64,000 nucleotides of DNA, taken from assembly GCA_024280775.1 (NCBI GenBank), contig JAJRPM010000013.1, forward strand, positions 186,001 to 250,000, written 5' to 3'. The DNA comes from Candidatus Zixiibacteriota bacterium (lineage in GTDB: Bacteria > Zixibacteria > MSB-5A5 > GN15 > JACZUZ01). Positions 18,501 to 27,422 of this stretch are shown piece after piece. Position 1 is the stretch's first letter. Every line of letters starts with the position of its first letter. Made by a program: the position numbers and the translations under genes. A model generated the notes under the pieces. It ran no database searches, was not told the origin of the DNA, and saw only the letters and a program-made list of their open reading frames with translations.

Positions 18501-20115
18501 CGATGTAGGACAGTTGTTTATTCTCTCAGGTAATTCCGCCGCAGCAGCAGGATTTACGAATTCTGCCAGCGGTAATTCCTTGGAAGGTATCAATGGTCCT
18601 GCCGATGTGGCAACTATGCTCATCCGAGACTCTGTTACTAACGCCAACTTAACTGCTGGCTGGGTTCCGTTTGATGCAGCATCGTTTGCTTTGGCGGCCC
18701 TAGCTCCGCTTGGCGCTGAGCCAACAACCCTGCATGTACGTATCATTCTTACGGATAATGCTGGAAACGTTGGTCCATGGACAGATGTTTCAATTGGCTT
18801 TGCCTCTTCGTTTGCTAGTAGTGGCGCTTCAGCAATTCCTCCGGGAGCTGCAAGTGGCGTACCGGGTGGTAGCATGAAAATGTCATGGCCCGCGCAAACT
18901 GGCGCTCAGAACTACTTAGTTAAGTATGATCGCTGGGGCAATTATCCGTTCTTCAATACACCGGTTCCGACACCTCCTGCTACACTTTCTAGTGGGTTCC
19001 CGTTAGCGGGCCCCATTTCCGTAGCCGCTGGTTCCGATCCGGTAACGTTGAACTTTGACGCTTCAATTGATGGCACACCTGACATCTATGCAGTCTCAAT
19101 CTGGACTGTAGATATGTATGGTAACGCAACCCTGATACCGAACATCGATATACTTGAAACTAATTATATCCTTGGTGATGGCAAAGGCGCCGCCAATGAC
19201 TTCGACAATAAATTATCATTCGTCGATGAATTTGGTTTGCTCGCTGATGCTATGTTTACGGTCAACGGTGATGCTGGCTACAATCCTTATATGGATATTG
19301 GTCCGACACTTGGTGGTGACGCCAAGAATTATCCGATTCCGGATGATGCGGTTGAATTTGAAGATCTCGTAATCTTCGCTATCAACTTTGCGGCGGATCC
19401 TGCGGCCAAGACTGTGCCGGGAAGTCGCTCGTTTGCGTCATCCATCACAGTTGGAGCCTCTGTGCCAACGATGCTTGCTGAGCCGGGTTCAAAGATCCGT
19501 GTTCCGATAAGCATTTCAGAGCCGAATGCTGCGAAGGGAATGCATCTTGTTTTTGATTATGATAGAACAAGTCTGCGTTTAGTCGAAGTCAAAGCAGGCA
19601 AAATGTTTGAAACTGCCGCAGGCAAGACATTCTTCGCAGTGCGTCCTAATGTAGACAACATTGACATCAATGCTGTGTCTTTGGATGCGCCTACATATAA
19701 AGACAACGAAGTTGCAGTTCTCACTTTCGAAGCTATCACTACAACAGTAGTCGAATTGACCGATGTTGAATTGACAGTTCGCGATGCTGAGAATCAAAGC
19801 ATCGAAGTTGCCTTTAGCTCAACCCCAACTAGTGGCGGTTCGAGCATTCTTCCGAACACATTCGCTTTGGGTCAGAATTATCCTAACCCATTCAACCCGT
19901 CAACAAAGATTAACCTCTCGCTTCCGACAGCAAGTGAATACTCAATAGAGATATTCAATACTCTCGGACAAAGAGTGAAATCTTTTGAGGGCTATAGCGA
20001 CGCCGGTGTTGTATCGGTAGAGTGGAATGCTAGTGACAATGCTAGTGGCGTGTATTTCTATCGCGTCAAAGCTGGCGCTTTCGTTTCAACAAAGAAAATG
20101 GTACTACTCAAGTAA
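15529..20115 (+). CDS. 1528-aa modular surface protein (beta-helix, cohesin-like, Ig-like, dockerin-like, sorting tail)
   Basis: A signal peptide (residues 1-28, ending VNANA) is followed by a right-handed beta-helix-like stretch (about 30-215). A cohesin-like domain lies at about 240-375 (AAFDFTATFDPAVFEYVPG). Ig-like units of roughly 100 residues follow to about 1060, each starting near a [VD]-D-x-[TD]-x-P motif (DRTAPVDP, VDEVDPLLD, VDQTDPAVD). A dockerin-like Asp-rich segment is at about 1213-1290 and a second cohesin-like domain at about 1310-1430 (MHLVFDYDRTSLRLVEV). The sorting/FlgD-like tail runs from about 1440 to the end (NYPNPFNPST, SGVYFYRVKAG, KKMVLLK). It is probably exported and displayed on the cell surface; no catalytic motif is seen. 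A strong terminator follows. Confidence 0.8.
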   Translation: MKNLSRTTFRTILTSVTFLALLVGVNANAVVRVVSTSPGPGEFGSLGAAVAASNGAGLAGDSIRVMPGVYDEAGIAVTVAGLSIQGMGALASDVVFSNATAPGTGTLIDWSGTSGGSMDNMTITGYDDGVSAPGTATGFSATGLVLIANAADGLDMRLFASSLTGNTAHSNGGSGILLRTAAGGASTVAANCLYNNGVGPTDNEASNIWSGNYYGGSDCVSPFPILGTGALSDLAPSCNENEVAGPVSHEVLATETYTFTYTSVGCIDGSKGLAAFDFTATFDPAVFEYVPGSAIDGNAIPGQLPMQVDESLASSGLIRLSAASGGGLDILTGTAMLASIDLKAIDDAAASTISVASDYRDGANNAWPVAGVSLSAATVDITAPTCANLTPNNPAGDDVYSEGGPGVVADHINLDVSIDIADDFDSRRIIYRIDGGPLQHFAWSAGGAGPETLGPVNIPLGAISDGPHTLKMFSEDVALNHGDTCSYSFMIDRTAPVDPTITLKDADCSTIDPNSTNDSNIVIDIVGDGTEVTMELWNGGWLPSEAFDGVDHPFDMGGVLGARTIFVRTADKYGNRSGQISDNIDLDLAAPVAVGPMTIAPDPTSDGAVSFTIAGHGGADAVEWLASETEADLDDCNNANWAPKAALTMAFQLASGDGTHTIYFASRDKAGNASNHLSATVEVDSDAGAAPAVVVSATTGEDCSDSWAVDVEVTYSQADAAFLNLTTNDGAVVVTVPATGSPQMVSYTYDATDRVCDSMNTVNVTVTDGSSPANVSAAGSDAIFVDCGVPAVTAVVLNNGDAWSQSATVTVQITGSADGVMVKLAELCASVPAATAVPIDMTGGTGSVTFTFPTPVCGANFVAVQLIDCAGRMSVIGCSAGVDFDDIKVDEVDPLLDSLVIDAGAALSVDTSVSVKLFASDNCGPLEMRLSEDASFGGGLDPFVAFVAVSTFEIAAGDGTHTVYAEVRDASSRLSAAASDGIDVDQTDPAVDVGQLFILSGNSAAAAGFTNSASGNSLEGINGPADVATMLIRDSVTNANLTAGWVPFDAASFALAALAPLGAEPTTLHVRIILTDNAGNVGPWTDVSIGFASSFASSGASAIPPGAASGVPGGSMKMSWPAQTGAQNYLVKYDRWGNYPFFNTPVPTPPATLSSGFPLAGPISVAAGSDPVTLNFDASIDGTPDIYAVSIWTVDMYGNATLIPNIDILETNYILGDGKGAANDFDNKLSFVDEFGLLADAMFTVNGDAGYNPYMDIGPTLGGDAKNYPIPDDAVEFEDLVIFAINFAADPAAKTVPGSRSFASSITVGASVPTMLAEPGSKIRVPISISEPNAAKGMHLVFDYDRTSLRLVEVKAGKMFETAAGKTFFAVRPNVDNIDINAVSLDAPTYKDNEVAVLTFEAITTTVVELTDVELTVRDAENQSIEVAFSSTPTSGGSSILPNTFALGQNYPNPFNPSTKINLSLPTASEYSIEIFNTLGQRVKSFEGYSDAGVVSVEWNASDNASGVYFYRVKAGAFVSTKKMVLLK

Positions 20116-20138
20116 TATCATTTTTAATGTAATTCACA

Positions 20139-20176
20139 TTCCTCCGGGGCCTAGTAATGGCCCCGGAGGAACTTTT
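20139..20176 (+). terminator. Rho-independent terminator
   Basis: A perfect 13-bp stem (20139-20151 with 20159-20171, seven-base loop) followed by CTTTT, 24 bases after the surface-protein stop. Confidence 0.88.
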
Positions 20177-20376
20177 AAAACGCGATATGATAGAGAAGAG
20201 AAGTAATGCAACACTGTGCAAGGAAGCTCTCTAGTTCGGCGATACAATAGCGCCATTATCTTGCGCCTATATGGCATTCACCCCAACGGTGTGTGCTTTG
20301 ATATGCGAGGCAAAACAATGTTCATCGAAATCGACATACAATATAACAATACCTCACTTTCGTCTCGGAGGATCTT

Positions 20377-21792
20377 ATGAGAGAACGCACACCATCATTG
20401 TGTTACAAGTATGAGGCGCCTCGTAAATGGCTACTCGTCTTGAGCATTTGTATATTCCTAAGCATTTCCCAAAGCGTACATTCTGCAGAAAATTTCACTC
20501 TAACGCCTGATACTGTGTTTATAACGTCCGGTATAGGTTCCGAGTTTGACTTGCCTCTTGATATTGACGGGGCTGTAACCGGCCTAAAGCTATATCAAGT
20601 TGTTTTTGCCTTCGATAAGGCAAGAATTGATACTGTATCAATCACGGAAGGCCCATTGATGGGAACATCCAGCTCCCCAACAGCGCCATTCTTTGATGTG
20701 CTTCTAAATGACGATTCAACTACTCTTACCATCCAAAGTGTAATTCTCGGCAACGGATTCTCAGTTGACGGCCCAGGAAACCTTGCAACAATTCGACTCA
20801 GGGTAATAGGTGATGGCGTTGTAAATTTCAAAGTTCTGTCTCTGGCTGCAAAAGGATTGGGCAATGTTGACCTCTCCCCTTTTCCCACGGCATCGGGATC
20901 TATCTTTCAAGTAAATATACCACCGACTAGTTTCAACCTTCTCTTGCCGATCACAGATGATTCGATTCTTACTACTTCAACGCAGTCGATTGATTTTGAC
21001 TGGACAGAAAGTGGAACAATCTACCCCGGCGGTGGAGTAACCTACACCATGCAATATTCAACAGATTCAACATTCCCGACATTGGCCACAAGTGAGATCA
21101 CCGGTGTGATCCCTTCTAACTTATCAATTTCCGCCGCATCTTTCCCTGATAACAAATACTTTTGGCGAGTTATTGCCGTCGACGATAATGGATTTACTAC
21201 ATTTACCAACCAGACAAACTCATTTATTACGTCGGTTGATGTTCCTCCAGCAGTAATCGATTTGCTTCAACCGGCGAATGACTCCACCATCGTGAAAGAC
21301 CCAGGTGAAACGATAGAATTTCAATGGGAGTCCTCTTCAACTCCGTACCCTTCAAACCCCATTACATATACCCTGGCATATTCGACAAGTCTCACGTTCC
21401 ATGTCGACTCAACAATTACATTCCTGGGATTGTCAACACTATCTCAGATAATCTCCGTTGATGATTTAGAATTCAACGAGGCATATGTGTGGAGAGTTAC
21501 TGCCGTAGATAGCTTTGGCTTCGAAACACCATCCAACGGAATTCGGGCTTTCAGTCTAGTGCGCGGTAGCTGTTGTCTCACAGCTGGCGACGCTGACCAC
21601 AATGGGACCATGAATATCGCTGATGTGACATTTGAAATTTCAAGGATATTTTCGGGTGGACCGCCACCAGTATGCGCGGACGAAGCAGACGCTAACGGAG
21701 ATAATAAGTTCAATATCGCTGATGTGACTTTTCTCATAGCCCGTATTTTTTCTGGCGGCCCACCGCCTATTTGTGGCACAACAGGAATCTGA
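20377..21792 (+). CDS. Secreted cohesin-like/FnIII-like protein ending in a dockerin
   Basis: The 471-residue protein starts after a strong GGAGG ribosome site. A hydrophobic segment near residues 18-35 is the signal peptide. Residues about 38-175 resemble a cohesin domain (LKLYQVVFAFDKARIDTVSI). Two fibronectin III-like repeats follow (YFWRVIAVDDNGF, YVWRVTAVDSFGF). The C-terminus has a paired dockerin: two copies of a Ca-binding D-x-[DN]-x-[DN]-G loop plus helix (GDADHNGTMNIADVTF and DANGDNKFNIADVTF), each ending RIFSGGPPP. It lacks the sorting tail of its larger neighbour, so attachment through cohesin-dockerin binding to a sorted protein is plausible. Confidence 0.82.
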   Translation: MRERTPSLCYKYEAPRKWLLVLSICIFLSISQSVHSAENFTLTPDTVFITSGIGSEFDLPLDIDGAVTGLKLYQVVFAFDKARIDTVSITEGPLMGTSSSPTAPFFDVLLNDDSTTLTIQSVILGNGFSVDGPGNLATIRLRVIGDGVVNFKVLSLAAKGLGNVDLSPFPTASGSIFQVNIPPTSFNLLLPITDDSILTTSTQSIDFDWTESGTIYPGGGVTYTMQYSTDSTFPTLATSEITGVIPSNLSISAASFPDNKYFWRVIAVDDNGFTTFTNQTNSFITSVDVPPAVIDLLQPANDSTIVKDPGETIEFQWESSSTPYPSNPITYTLAYSTSLTFHVDSTITFLGLSTLSQIISVDDLEFNEAYVWRVTAVDSFGFETPSNGIRAFSLVRGSCCLTAGDADHNGTMNIADVTFEISRIFSGGPPPVCADEADANGDNKFNIADVTFLIARIFSGGPPPICGTTGI

Positions 21793-22417
21793 TGTTTGAC
21801 GCTCAATGTCCATGTGGAGTAAATCCGAAACTCGTGACATGAATCAACGGACTTACGGCATTCACGGATTCCTCTCTTAGAACGGTGTCTTCCTAACGAC
21901 AGGTCTTATGACACCTCTGCTGGAAGTTGTGACTTTTACTTTTTGTAACAGCCAGTCTTTGGATGTAGGTGGATTGTTTCCCCAAAAAAGACGCCGCAAG
22001 ATGGACCATAAGTATTATTGCCAACAGACTGAGTCGCAACCATAGGAATCGCAACACAACGAACTTCGCCTGCTTAGCTGTAAGCCACAGTAATTCAATA
22101 CCATGATTTATTCTAATTGCGCGGCATTTTAGCAGGATCGGAGAATTCAATAGGCGCATAACCCGAAGTTTGAGAGGGGGGGGATGGCAGACCACCTACT
22201 CCCAAGGTATTAGGCCAGCTTAACGGCTGGCTTTTTTGTGGGCGTAACTCAGCGGAAGACACTTTGTTGGAGAGTCGCCGCGTTTGGCTGTTTGCTATTT
22301 ATTGGGTTGTGTACTTTACTTGCGAGTACATCGGCGATTTACTTGCCATATTGCCATCGATTGGGCTACTACAATATATTGGGCGAAGGAATACTAACTT
22401 GGACAGGGGATGACCAC
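21793..22417. other. Non-coding gap with a terminator
   Basis: A 100-residue minus-strand ORF (21893-22195) is present but has no recognisable family and I do not call it. A hairpin terminator lies at 22214-22237. The frame of the next gene extends upstream to 22238, but the better start is 22418. Confidence 0.45.
22214..22237 (+). terminator. Hairpin with T-run
   Basis: GCCAGC (22214-22219) and GCTGGC (22226-22231) are followed by six T bases. It may end a transcript from the preceding gene or an unseen RNA. Confidence 0.6.
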
Positions 22418-24094
22418 ATGAAACACTTTTTCACATTGTTGTCGGTTTTGATAGCCGGTCAGTTGTTGACAGCGCGTCCTGCGCTGGCTGATTCAGTGAA
22501 TTTGAATTCAAAGATTACTGCAGTTACAGTTTATCCATCACAAGCGCAGATTACTCGAAGCGCTAGCCGTGAGCTTCCTGCTGGTGAACACACATTAGTG
22601 TTCGAGAATATTCCAGTGGCGTCGCAGACCGCCTCGTTTCGTAGCTCGGCTAGTGGACCGCAGGGGTTGGCCCTGTTGGGGATGAATCATCGTCAGGAGT
22701 TTCATACCGAATCCACCAATGAGAAAGTAGCCGAACTTGAACGACAAATCGCGCAACTGAACGATGAAGTTAAGCGCGAAATCAATGACCGGTTGGATGT
22801 TTTCAATCAGCAAAAGAAATTCCTGCTGACCTTAACAAAAACAGCGACAAAGACTTTAACCGAGCAAGTGGAAAACGGCGGTATCAAAATCGCCGAATGG
22901 CGCTCGGCCTACTCATTTGTCTCGGAGGAAGTGCGCGCCACCAATGATTCGATTCGTATTGTCTCAGCTGAGCTCAAAAAAGTAAATGACAAATTGCAAA
23001 AGCTGAAGAGTGAATACAATCAGTTGAGGACATCCCAAGCGAATAGCTCCTGGACTGTTGAAGTGGATGTGAGCCTTAAGAAGGCCGGGATAGTTAAGGT
23101 TGAGCTTCAGTATGTTATTACAGGAGCAAGTTGGAAGCCGTTGTATGACGCGCGCATGAACGAAGAAAAAGGTGAAGTTGAGCTAAGCTATCTGGCGGAA
23201 GTAGCGCAACGAACTGGTGAGGACTGGAGTAACGTCACATTGGCGTTGTCAACAGCCACTCCGTCTTCGGGAACAGGACCGGGCGAGTTGGCTAATTGGG
23301 TACTTGCTCCATCAGTCCCAGTAGGATTTTACAGAGCCCTTGGCTCTGTAAGTGACGCCGTGGAGGTATACGGAGAACAGGTCATAGACAAGTATGAAGT
23401 ACAATCCGCAAGAATGGCGAGAAAGGCCAAACCGAGGTCCACAGAATATGAGGCAGAGATTGCCACATCCTCGGTGTCTTCGGGAGCGTTTTCTACCACA
23501 TTCAACATCGCGCGCAAAGAGTCTGTCGCCTCCGGCAAGAGGGCCGTCCGAGTGTCAATCAATAGTTGGCAGTTGCAGTCTGAAGTAGACTTGATTTGCC
23601 GGCCCCGCAATAGCCAAAGTGTGTATAGACTGGTTACACTAACTAATCAGGATGACGCTCCCTTGTTACCTGGTGGCGTATCGATTTTCTCGGGAACTGA
23701 TTTTCTGGGTAATTCTACAATTCAGGATTTAGTGACACCGTCACAGAAATTCGAGTTGCCATTTGGTTTGGAGAATACAATTGCAGTAGAGCGCAAGATT
23801 GACTCCTACAAAACCGACCGCAACACCACCAGAGTACGGGTTGAGCAGACTATCAAAATCACCTTGACCAACAACGGAGCCGATAGCGCCAGCCTGACAC
23901 TTGAAGAGCCACTGCCAGTCAGCCAAGACAAAGAGATTAAAGTCAGGGTCAAAGGCATCAAGCCAGAGCCATTGGCTTCGGAGGACAAAAAGAAAGTGAC
24001 CTGGGAGGTTATCTTGGCGCCAGGCCAAGAGATGGAGTTTATTATTCCGGTGCGAATAGAATACCCACTCAATGTACTCGTCTCAGGGCTTTGA
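22418..24094 (+). CDS. Exported DUF4139 (mucoidy inhibitor A-like) protein
   Basis: The ATG at 22418 is preferred over the upstream in-frame start because AGGGGA precedes it and it begins a clean signal peptide (MKHFFTLLSVLIAGQ ... ALA). The mature protein has an N-terminal DUF4140-like beta domain (ITAVTVYPSQAQITRSAS), a coiled-coil segment (about 120-230), then a DUF4139 beta-sandwich region (YVITGASWKPLYDARM) to the end. Family function is poorly defined, with links to envelope or exopolysaccharide phenotypes. A paralogue begins at 63174. The 558-residue length is usual for the family. Confidence 0.85.
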   Translation: MKHFFTLLSVLIAGQLLTARPALADSVNLNSKITAVTVYPSQAQITRSASRELPAGEHTLVFENIPVASQTASFRSSASGPQGLALLGMNHRQEFHTESTNEKVAELERQIAQLNDEVKREINDRLDVFNQQKKFLLTLTKTATKTLTEQVENGGIKIAEWRSAYSFVSEEVRATNDSIRIVSAELKKVNDKLQKLKSEYNQLRTSQANSSWTVEVDVSLKKAGIVKVELQYVITGASWKPLYDARMNEEKGEVELSYLAEVAQRTGEDWSNVTLALSTATPSSGTGPGELANWVLAPSVPVGFYRALGSVSDAVEVYGEQVIDKYEVQSARMARKAKPRSTEYEAEIATSSVSSGAFSTTFNIARKESVASGKRAVRVSINSWQLQSEVDLICRPRNSQSVYRLVTLTNQDDAPLLPGGVSIFSGTDFLGNSTIQDLVTPSQKFELPFGLENTIAVERKIDSYKTDRNTTRVRVEQTIKITLTNNGADSASLTLEEPLPVSQDKEIKVRVKGIKPEPLASEDKKKVTWEVILAPGQEMEFIIPVRIEYPLNVLVSGL

Positions 24095-24261
24095 GTGAGA
24101 AACGCAGAATAACCGTAAGTACTTCACACCTGAACTCGCTTTGTCTTAGGTTTTAGCTTGTTAGGAGAGTTGAAATCGTCGATTTTGCCAAAACTCTCTT
24201 GCGAGAGATTTTGTAAGATGGATAGTGCGCAAATAACTTATTACAAGAAAGACTTTCAAAA

Positions 24262-24945
24262 ATGACCTTCTCAAAAACATTCTCTAACAAATCGTTTGGC
24301 AAAGAGATTCTGACTATGGCTCTTGCTGTAACCTTGATATTCGGCGCCTGCTCAAACAAAGACTCTGAATCTAAGAAAGATTCCGGTGACCCCGGGGCTA
24401 TGTCCGATATGATGGCAACTGGTGAACTCGATCCGATTGCGCCGGACGCATCGTTGGGTTGGACCAAAGCCAGCGAAGCGGGCATGAGCTGGGAGATTCC
24501 ATCAAGCTGGGTGGTGGGGCCGAAAATGCCGATGCGCGCCGGAACATACTTTGCCTCGGCAACCGATGGCGACGCAGAGCCAGCCGAATGTCGGGTCAAT
24601 TTCTTTGGCGCCGGTCAGGGTGGAGCGGTTGATGAGAATATCATGCGCTGGGCCGGGCAAATGGAGCTTGAGGGTCAGGAAGGCAAGAGCCCCACTCCGA
24701 TTGTTAAGCGGACTGAGATTTCCGGTATCCCAGTTGCGATTATCGAATTGAACGGAGTTTATCTTAGCAAGACCCGACCAATGGCCAAAGAGTTTACTCG
24801 TAAGCCGGGATTTACCATGCTTGCGGCAATCGTCACCGCGCCAGAAGGAACGATATTCTACAAAATGACCGGACCGTGCAAAACTATAGACGCCAATCGA
24901 GAGAATTTCCGTCGCATGATCGGCTCTATCAGCTCAGGTTCCTGA
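24262..24945 (+). CDS. Probable lipoprotein of unknown function
   Basis: The protein has up to 227 residues. The N-terminal hydrophobic stretch ALAVTLIFGACSNKD contains a lipobox-like FGAC, so the mature lipoprotein would begin at that Cys, followed by a Ser/Lys-rich linker. The folded part (WEIPSSWVV, CRVNFFG, MAKEFTRKPGFTMLAAIV, FYKMTGP) resembles small domains that measure or bind at the outer surface. I do not recognise the family with certainty. The gene lies between the DUF4139 gene and the LiaF-like gene on the same strand. Confidence 0.65.
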   Translation: MTFSKTFSNKSFGKEILTMALAVTLIFGACSNKDSESKKDSGDPGAMSDMMATGELDPIAPDASLGWTKASEAGMSWEIPSSWVVGPKMPMRAGTYFASATDGDAEPAECRVNFFGAGQGGAVDENIMRWAGQMELEGQEGKSPTPIVKRTEISGIPVAIIELNGVYLSKTRPMAKEFTRKPGFTMLAAIVTAPEGTIFYKMTGPCKTIDANRENFRRMIGSISSGS

Positions 24946-25136
24946 GAAGGCGCTGTTCCTGACTCCGGCTCTCGGCCAGATTCCGGCTGAAACATCTGAT
25001 GGCTCACAGACGTAGAGCTATCAGAGACAAGTCGTTGCCCTACGGGGCGACATTCGAAGTATGAATATTCGAAGTATGAATCTGGTAATTTGGCAAGAGC
25101 TGTTAGGAGTAAGTTGTGCAAGGGGAGAATAGTAGT

Positions 25137-25856
25137 ATGACTAGATCAGCAAAATCTGTTCAACCGCGGTTGGTTTTCGGGCTGACGCTTGTGGTCATTG
25201 GGTTACTTTTCCTAATGGACCGTATGCTTCCATATCGATTTCATATTGAAAGCTATTGGCCGCTCCTGTTGATAATCTGGGGTGGCGCGCGTTTCAACAC
25301 TCATGGAGCCAAAGGCTGGGTCTTCAGTGGCGCCTTGATGGTTTTCGGGACTGTTTTTTTGCTAAATGACTACTTTCCCTTCTCCTATGTATTCGACTGG
25401 GACAATATGTGGCCGTTGGCGTTGATAATCCTCGGCGGTTATCTGCTTACCAAAAGCCTTGATAAGAATAGATCCAATGACAATGTGTCGGACCCGGGCG
25501 CCAGCGTGATAGACGAATTGAAAGCCTTCACGATTCTCGGCGGCCGGAAATCGCACATTACCTCGTCCAATTTCACCGGTGGAGAAGTAACTGTCGCCCT
25601 TGGCGGATTGGAAATCGATTGTCGTCAGGCAAAACTATCGACCCAAACACCCGAGGTAATTCTGGATGTAAATGTAATAATGGGTGGTGTCGAGCTAAAA
25701 GTTCCTGAGGATTGGACAGTTGTGGTCCGAGCTACACCCATTCTCGGGGGCATCGACGACAAACGAGGTTCCGGACAAAGGAGTAGCGCTCAGGGGACAA
25801 CACTGGTTATAGACGGATTCGTATTACTCGGCGGTGTTGAGATTCTCAATGCATAA
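25137..25856 (+). CDS. LiaF-like membrane protein (DUF5668 plus C-terminal beta domain)
   Basis: The ATG at 25137 follows GGGGAG by nine bases; the longer frame from a GTG at 25116 is less likely. The 239-residue protein has four short hydrophobic helices in two hairpins, each marked by a W-P-L pattern (SYWPLLLIIWGG, NMWPLALIILGGY), which is the DUF5668 module. The C-terminal half repeats G-G-x-[KEVI] strand turns (LGGRKSHI, LGGLEIDC, MGGVELKV, LGGVEIL) as in the LiaF C-terminal domain. LiaF-type proteins act in envelope-stress sensing with a LiaRS two-component system in Firmicutes. No such kinase is adjacent, so its role here is open. Confidence 0.82.
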   Translation: MTRSAKSVQPRLVFGLTLVVIGLLFLMDRMLPYRFHIESYWPLLLIIWGGARFNTHGAKGWVFSGALMVFGTVFLLNDYFPFSYVFDWDNMWPLALIILGGYLLTKSLDKNRSNDNVSDPGASVIDELKAFTILGGRKSHITSSNFTGGEVTVALGGLEIDCRQAKLSTQTPEVILDVNVIMGGVELKVPEDWTVVVRATPILGGIDDKRGSGQRSSAQGTTLVIDGFVLLGGVEILNA

Positions 25857-25865
25857 TCTTTATTA

Positions 25866-27182
25866 CTACTTTGTACGAGCTGCTTTTTGATAGATGATTC
25901 GCCGCAATTGCCCGGTTTTGGGTGAGAATGAATCATTGAACTGCCGCAAATAGTATAGCGCTCCGTCGGTCCCTACGAAGGCATCAGGGACCGACTTGAA
26001 ATCCACAGCCCAATTCAATGAATCCGCTTGCCCGGCTACCTTCGTAGGAGTATTCCAGTTTCTATCCGCGTCTGGTTTCAGCCTTCTAATGAATCCAGCA
26101 AAATAGTCGGTATATAAATAGTCTCCGAAATACTCAGATGGCCAGGTGTATTTCCCGTTTATTACACTCGGTCGATAGACACAGAGAGAAATCACCGAGG
26201 CCACAAAACCTGTTCTATCGTAAAACGCTACCGGCTGAATGTATTCCGCCTTGGAATCCTTCCGGCACCCGGGTTGGGCTCTAGGCGCAGGCCCCTCGTA
26301 GAATGGCCAGCCGAAATTTTCTCCGCCTCCGGTTGCCTTTGGCGCATAGTCAATCTCCTCAAAATCCAGCAGGCCGACATCAGCGATCAGCATATCACCG
26401 GCAAGTGGGTCAATATCAAAGCGAAATGGATTCCGCAAACCCGAAACATATATGAGTTTGGTCTTGTCATTCAGGTATTCAGCATACGGATTATCCGCCG
26501 GAGTCAGGACGGAGATATCCCCGGTCTTCAGTTTTGCTACTTCTTTGTTAGACAGACGCACATCGAGCCGAAGAATCGAACCTCGTAAGTCAGTGATTGA
26601 TTGCGCTATACATGACGATGCGTCATCGCCAATTGAAACATACAGCATACTATCAGGTCCAAACCGCAGTGTACCACCATTGTGATTCCAGGCATTATCT
26701 GGAATATCTGTGAGAATCTCGAGTCTCGACTCCGGCGCTATCGAATCTGCTCTGTCCAGGATTTTGCTGATTGTCAAACGGCTTACCTTACATTGGTTTC
26801 CTTTGGCGGTATAGTAGATATAGAAATAGCCATTGTTTTCAAATGCCGGATCAAGGGCTACTCCAAGCAGGCCGCGCTCATTTCCCCCTGATACATTTAC
26901 ATCTTCAACAGTGTGAATCAACGTACGCACCGATGGTGAATCAGCTCCAGTCAGGTAAACTCCGCCATTATACTGTTCGAGAATCACGATTCGCCCATCA
27001 GGCAAGGGAGCCAAAGCCACCGGCGTATCAAAACTATCCGCTACAAGTTCATCAGCAAAACCTTCAGGCAATCCAATTGCGAATGCTGACACAGGAGGAA
27101 TCATCATAGTGAGCATAGTTAGCACACCAAGTAACAGAATTTTTGTTTGCGACTTTGTTTGCAGTCTTGTTCGCATTATCAA
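25866..27182 (-). CDS. Exported PQQ-type sugar (glucose/sorbosone) dehydrogenase
   Basis: A signal peptide (about 1-35) precedes a six-bladed beta-propeller of the soluble glucose dehydrogenase family. Visible family blocks are ERGLLGVALDP, HNGGTLRFGPD, SGLRNPFRFD and GGGENFGWPFYEG. Such enzymes oxidise aldoses in the periplasm using PQQ; many relatives have unknown substrates or no confirmed cofactor. It is divergent from the GNAT gene and convergent with the LiaF-like gene, nine bases apart. The 438-residue length is usual. Confidence 0.88.
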   Translation of the reverse strand: MIMRTRLQTKSQTKILLLGVLTMLTMMIPPVSAFAIGLPEGFADELVADSFDTPVALAPLPDGRIVILEQYNGGVYLTGADSPSVRTLIHTVEDVNVSGGNERGLLGVALDPAFENNGYFYIYYTAKGNQCKVSRLTISKILDRADSIAPESRLEILTDIPDNAWNHNGGTLRFGPDSMLYVSIGDDASSCIAQSITDLRGSILRLDVRLSNKEVAKLKTGDISVLTPADNPYAEYLNDKTKLIYVSGLRNPFRFDIDPLAGDMLIADVGLLDFEEIDYAPKATGGGENFGWPFYEGPAPRAQPGCRKDSKAEYIQPVAFYDRTGFVASVISLCVYRPSVINGKYTWPSEYFGDYLYTDYFAGFIRRLKPDADRNWNTPTKVAGQADSLNWAVDFKSVPDAFVGTDGALYYLRQFNDSFSPKTGQLRRIIYQKAARTK

Positions 27183-27422
27183 AATACCCTCGATTCGTCG
27201 GCCTTCATATAGTTAACCTGTTGAGTCCTCAACGTGTATATGTATACTAAGCAACGAACAGGAAACCAAAGAATACTCAGTTCAGAGCCAATCCCGCCCG
27301 CTCTGACCGGATTTCTATCTTGCAAGAGGTGTGGCCCGTCGCTACTTTTGCGGTAGTGAAACTGCGCCAATAACTCAGGTAATAACTCAAAGGCGCGTAT
27401 GGGCTAAAGCTGTCCCGGGGAG

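Noticed and set aside
15780-18875. Several antisense ORFs opposite the 1528-aa protein gene
   Set aside because: They are low-complexity shadows (Ala/Ser/Pro-rich) of a clearly coding plus-strand frame and have no ribosome sites.
21893-22195. 100-residue minus-strand ORF with hydrophobic segments
   Set aside because: A GGGAG lies before its start, but the protein resembles no family and the C-terminal half lacks coding character; kept as non-coding.
22140-22200. tRNA-like stretch GCATAACCCGAAG resembling the initiator anticodon arm
   Set aside because: The flanking bases do not form an anticodon stem or a cloverleaf; similarity is only about 10 bases.
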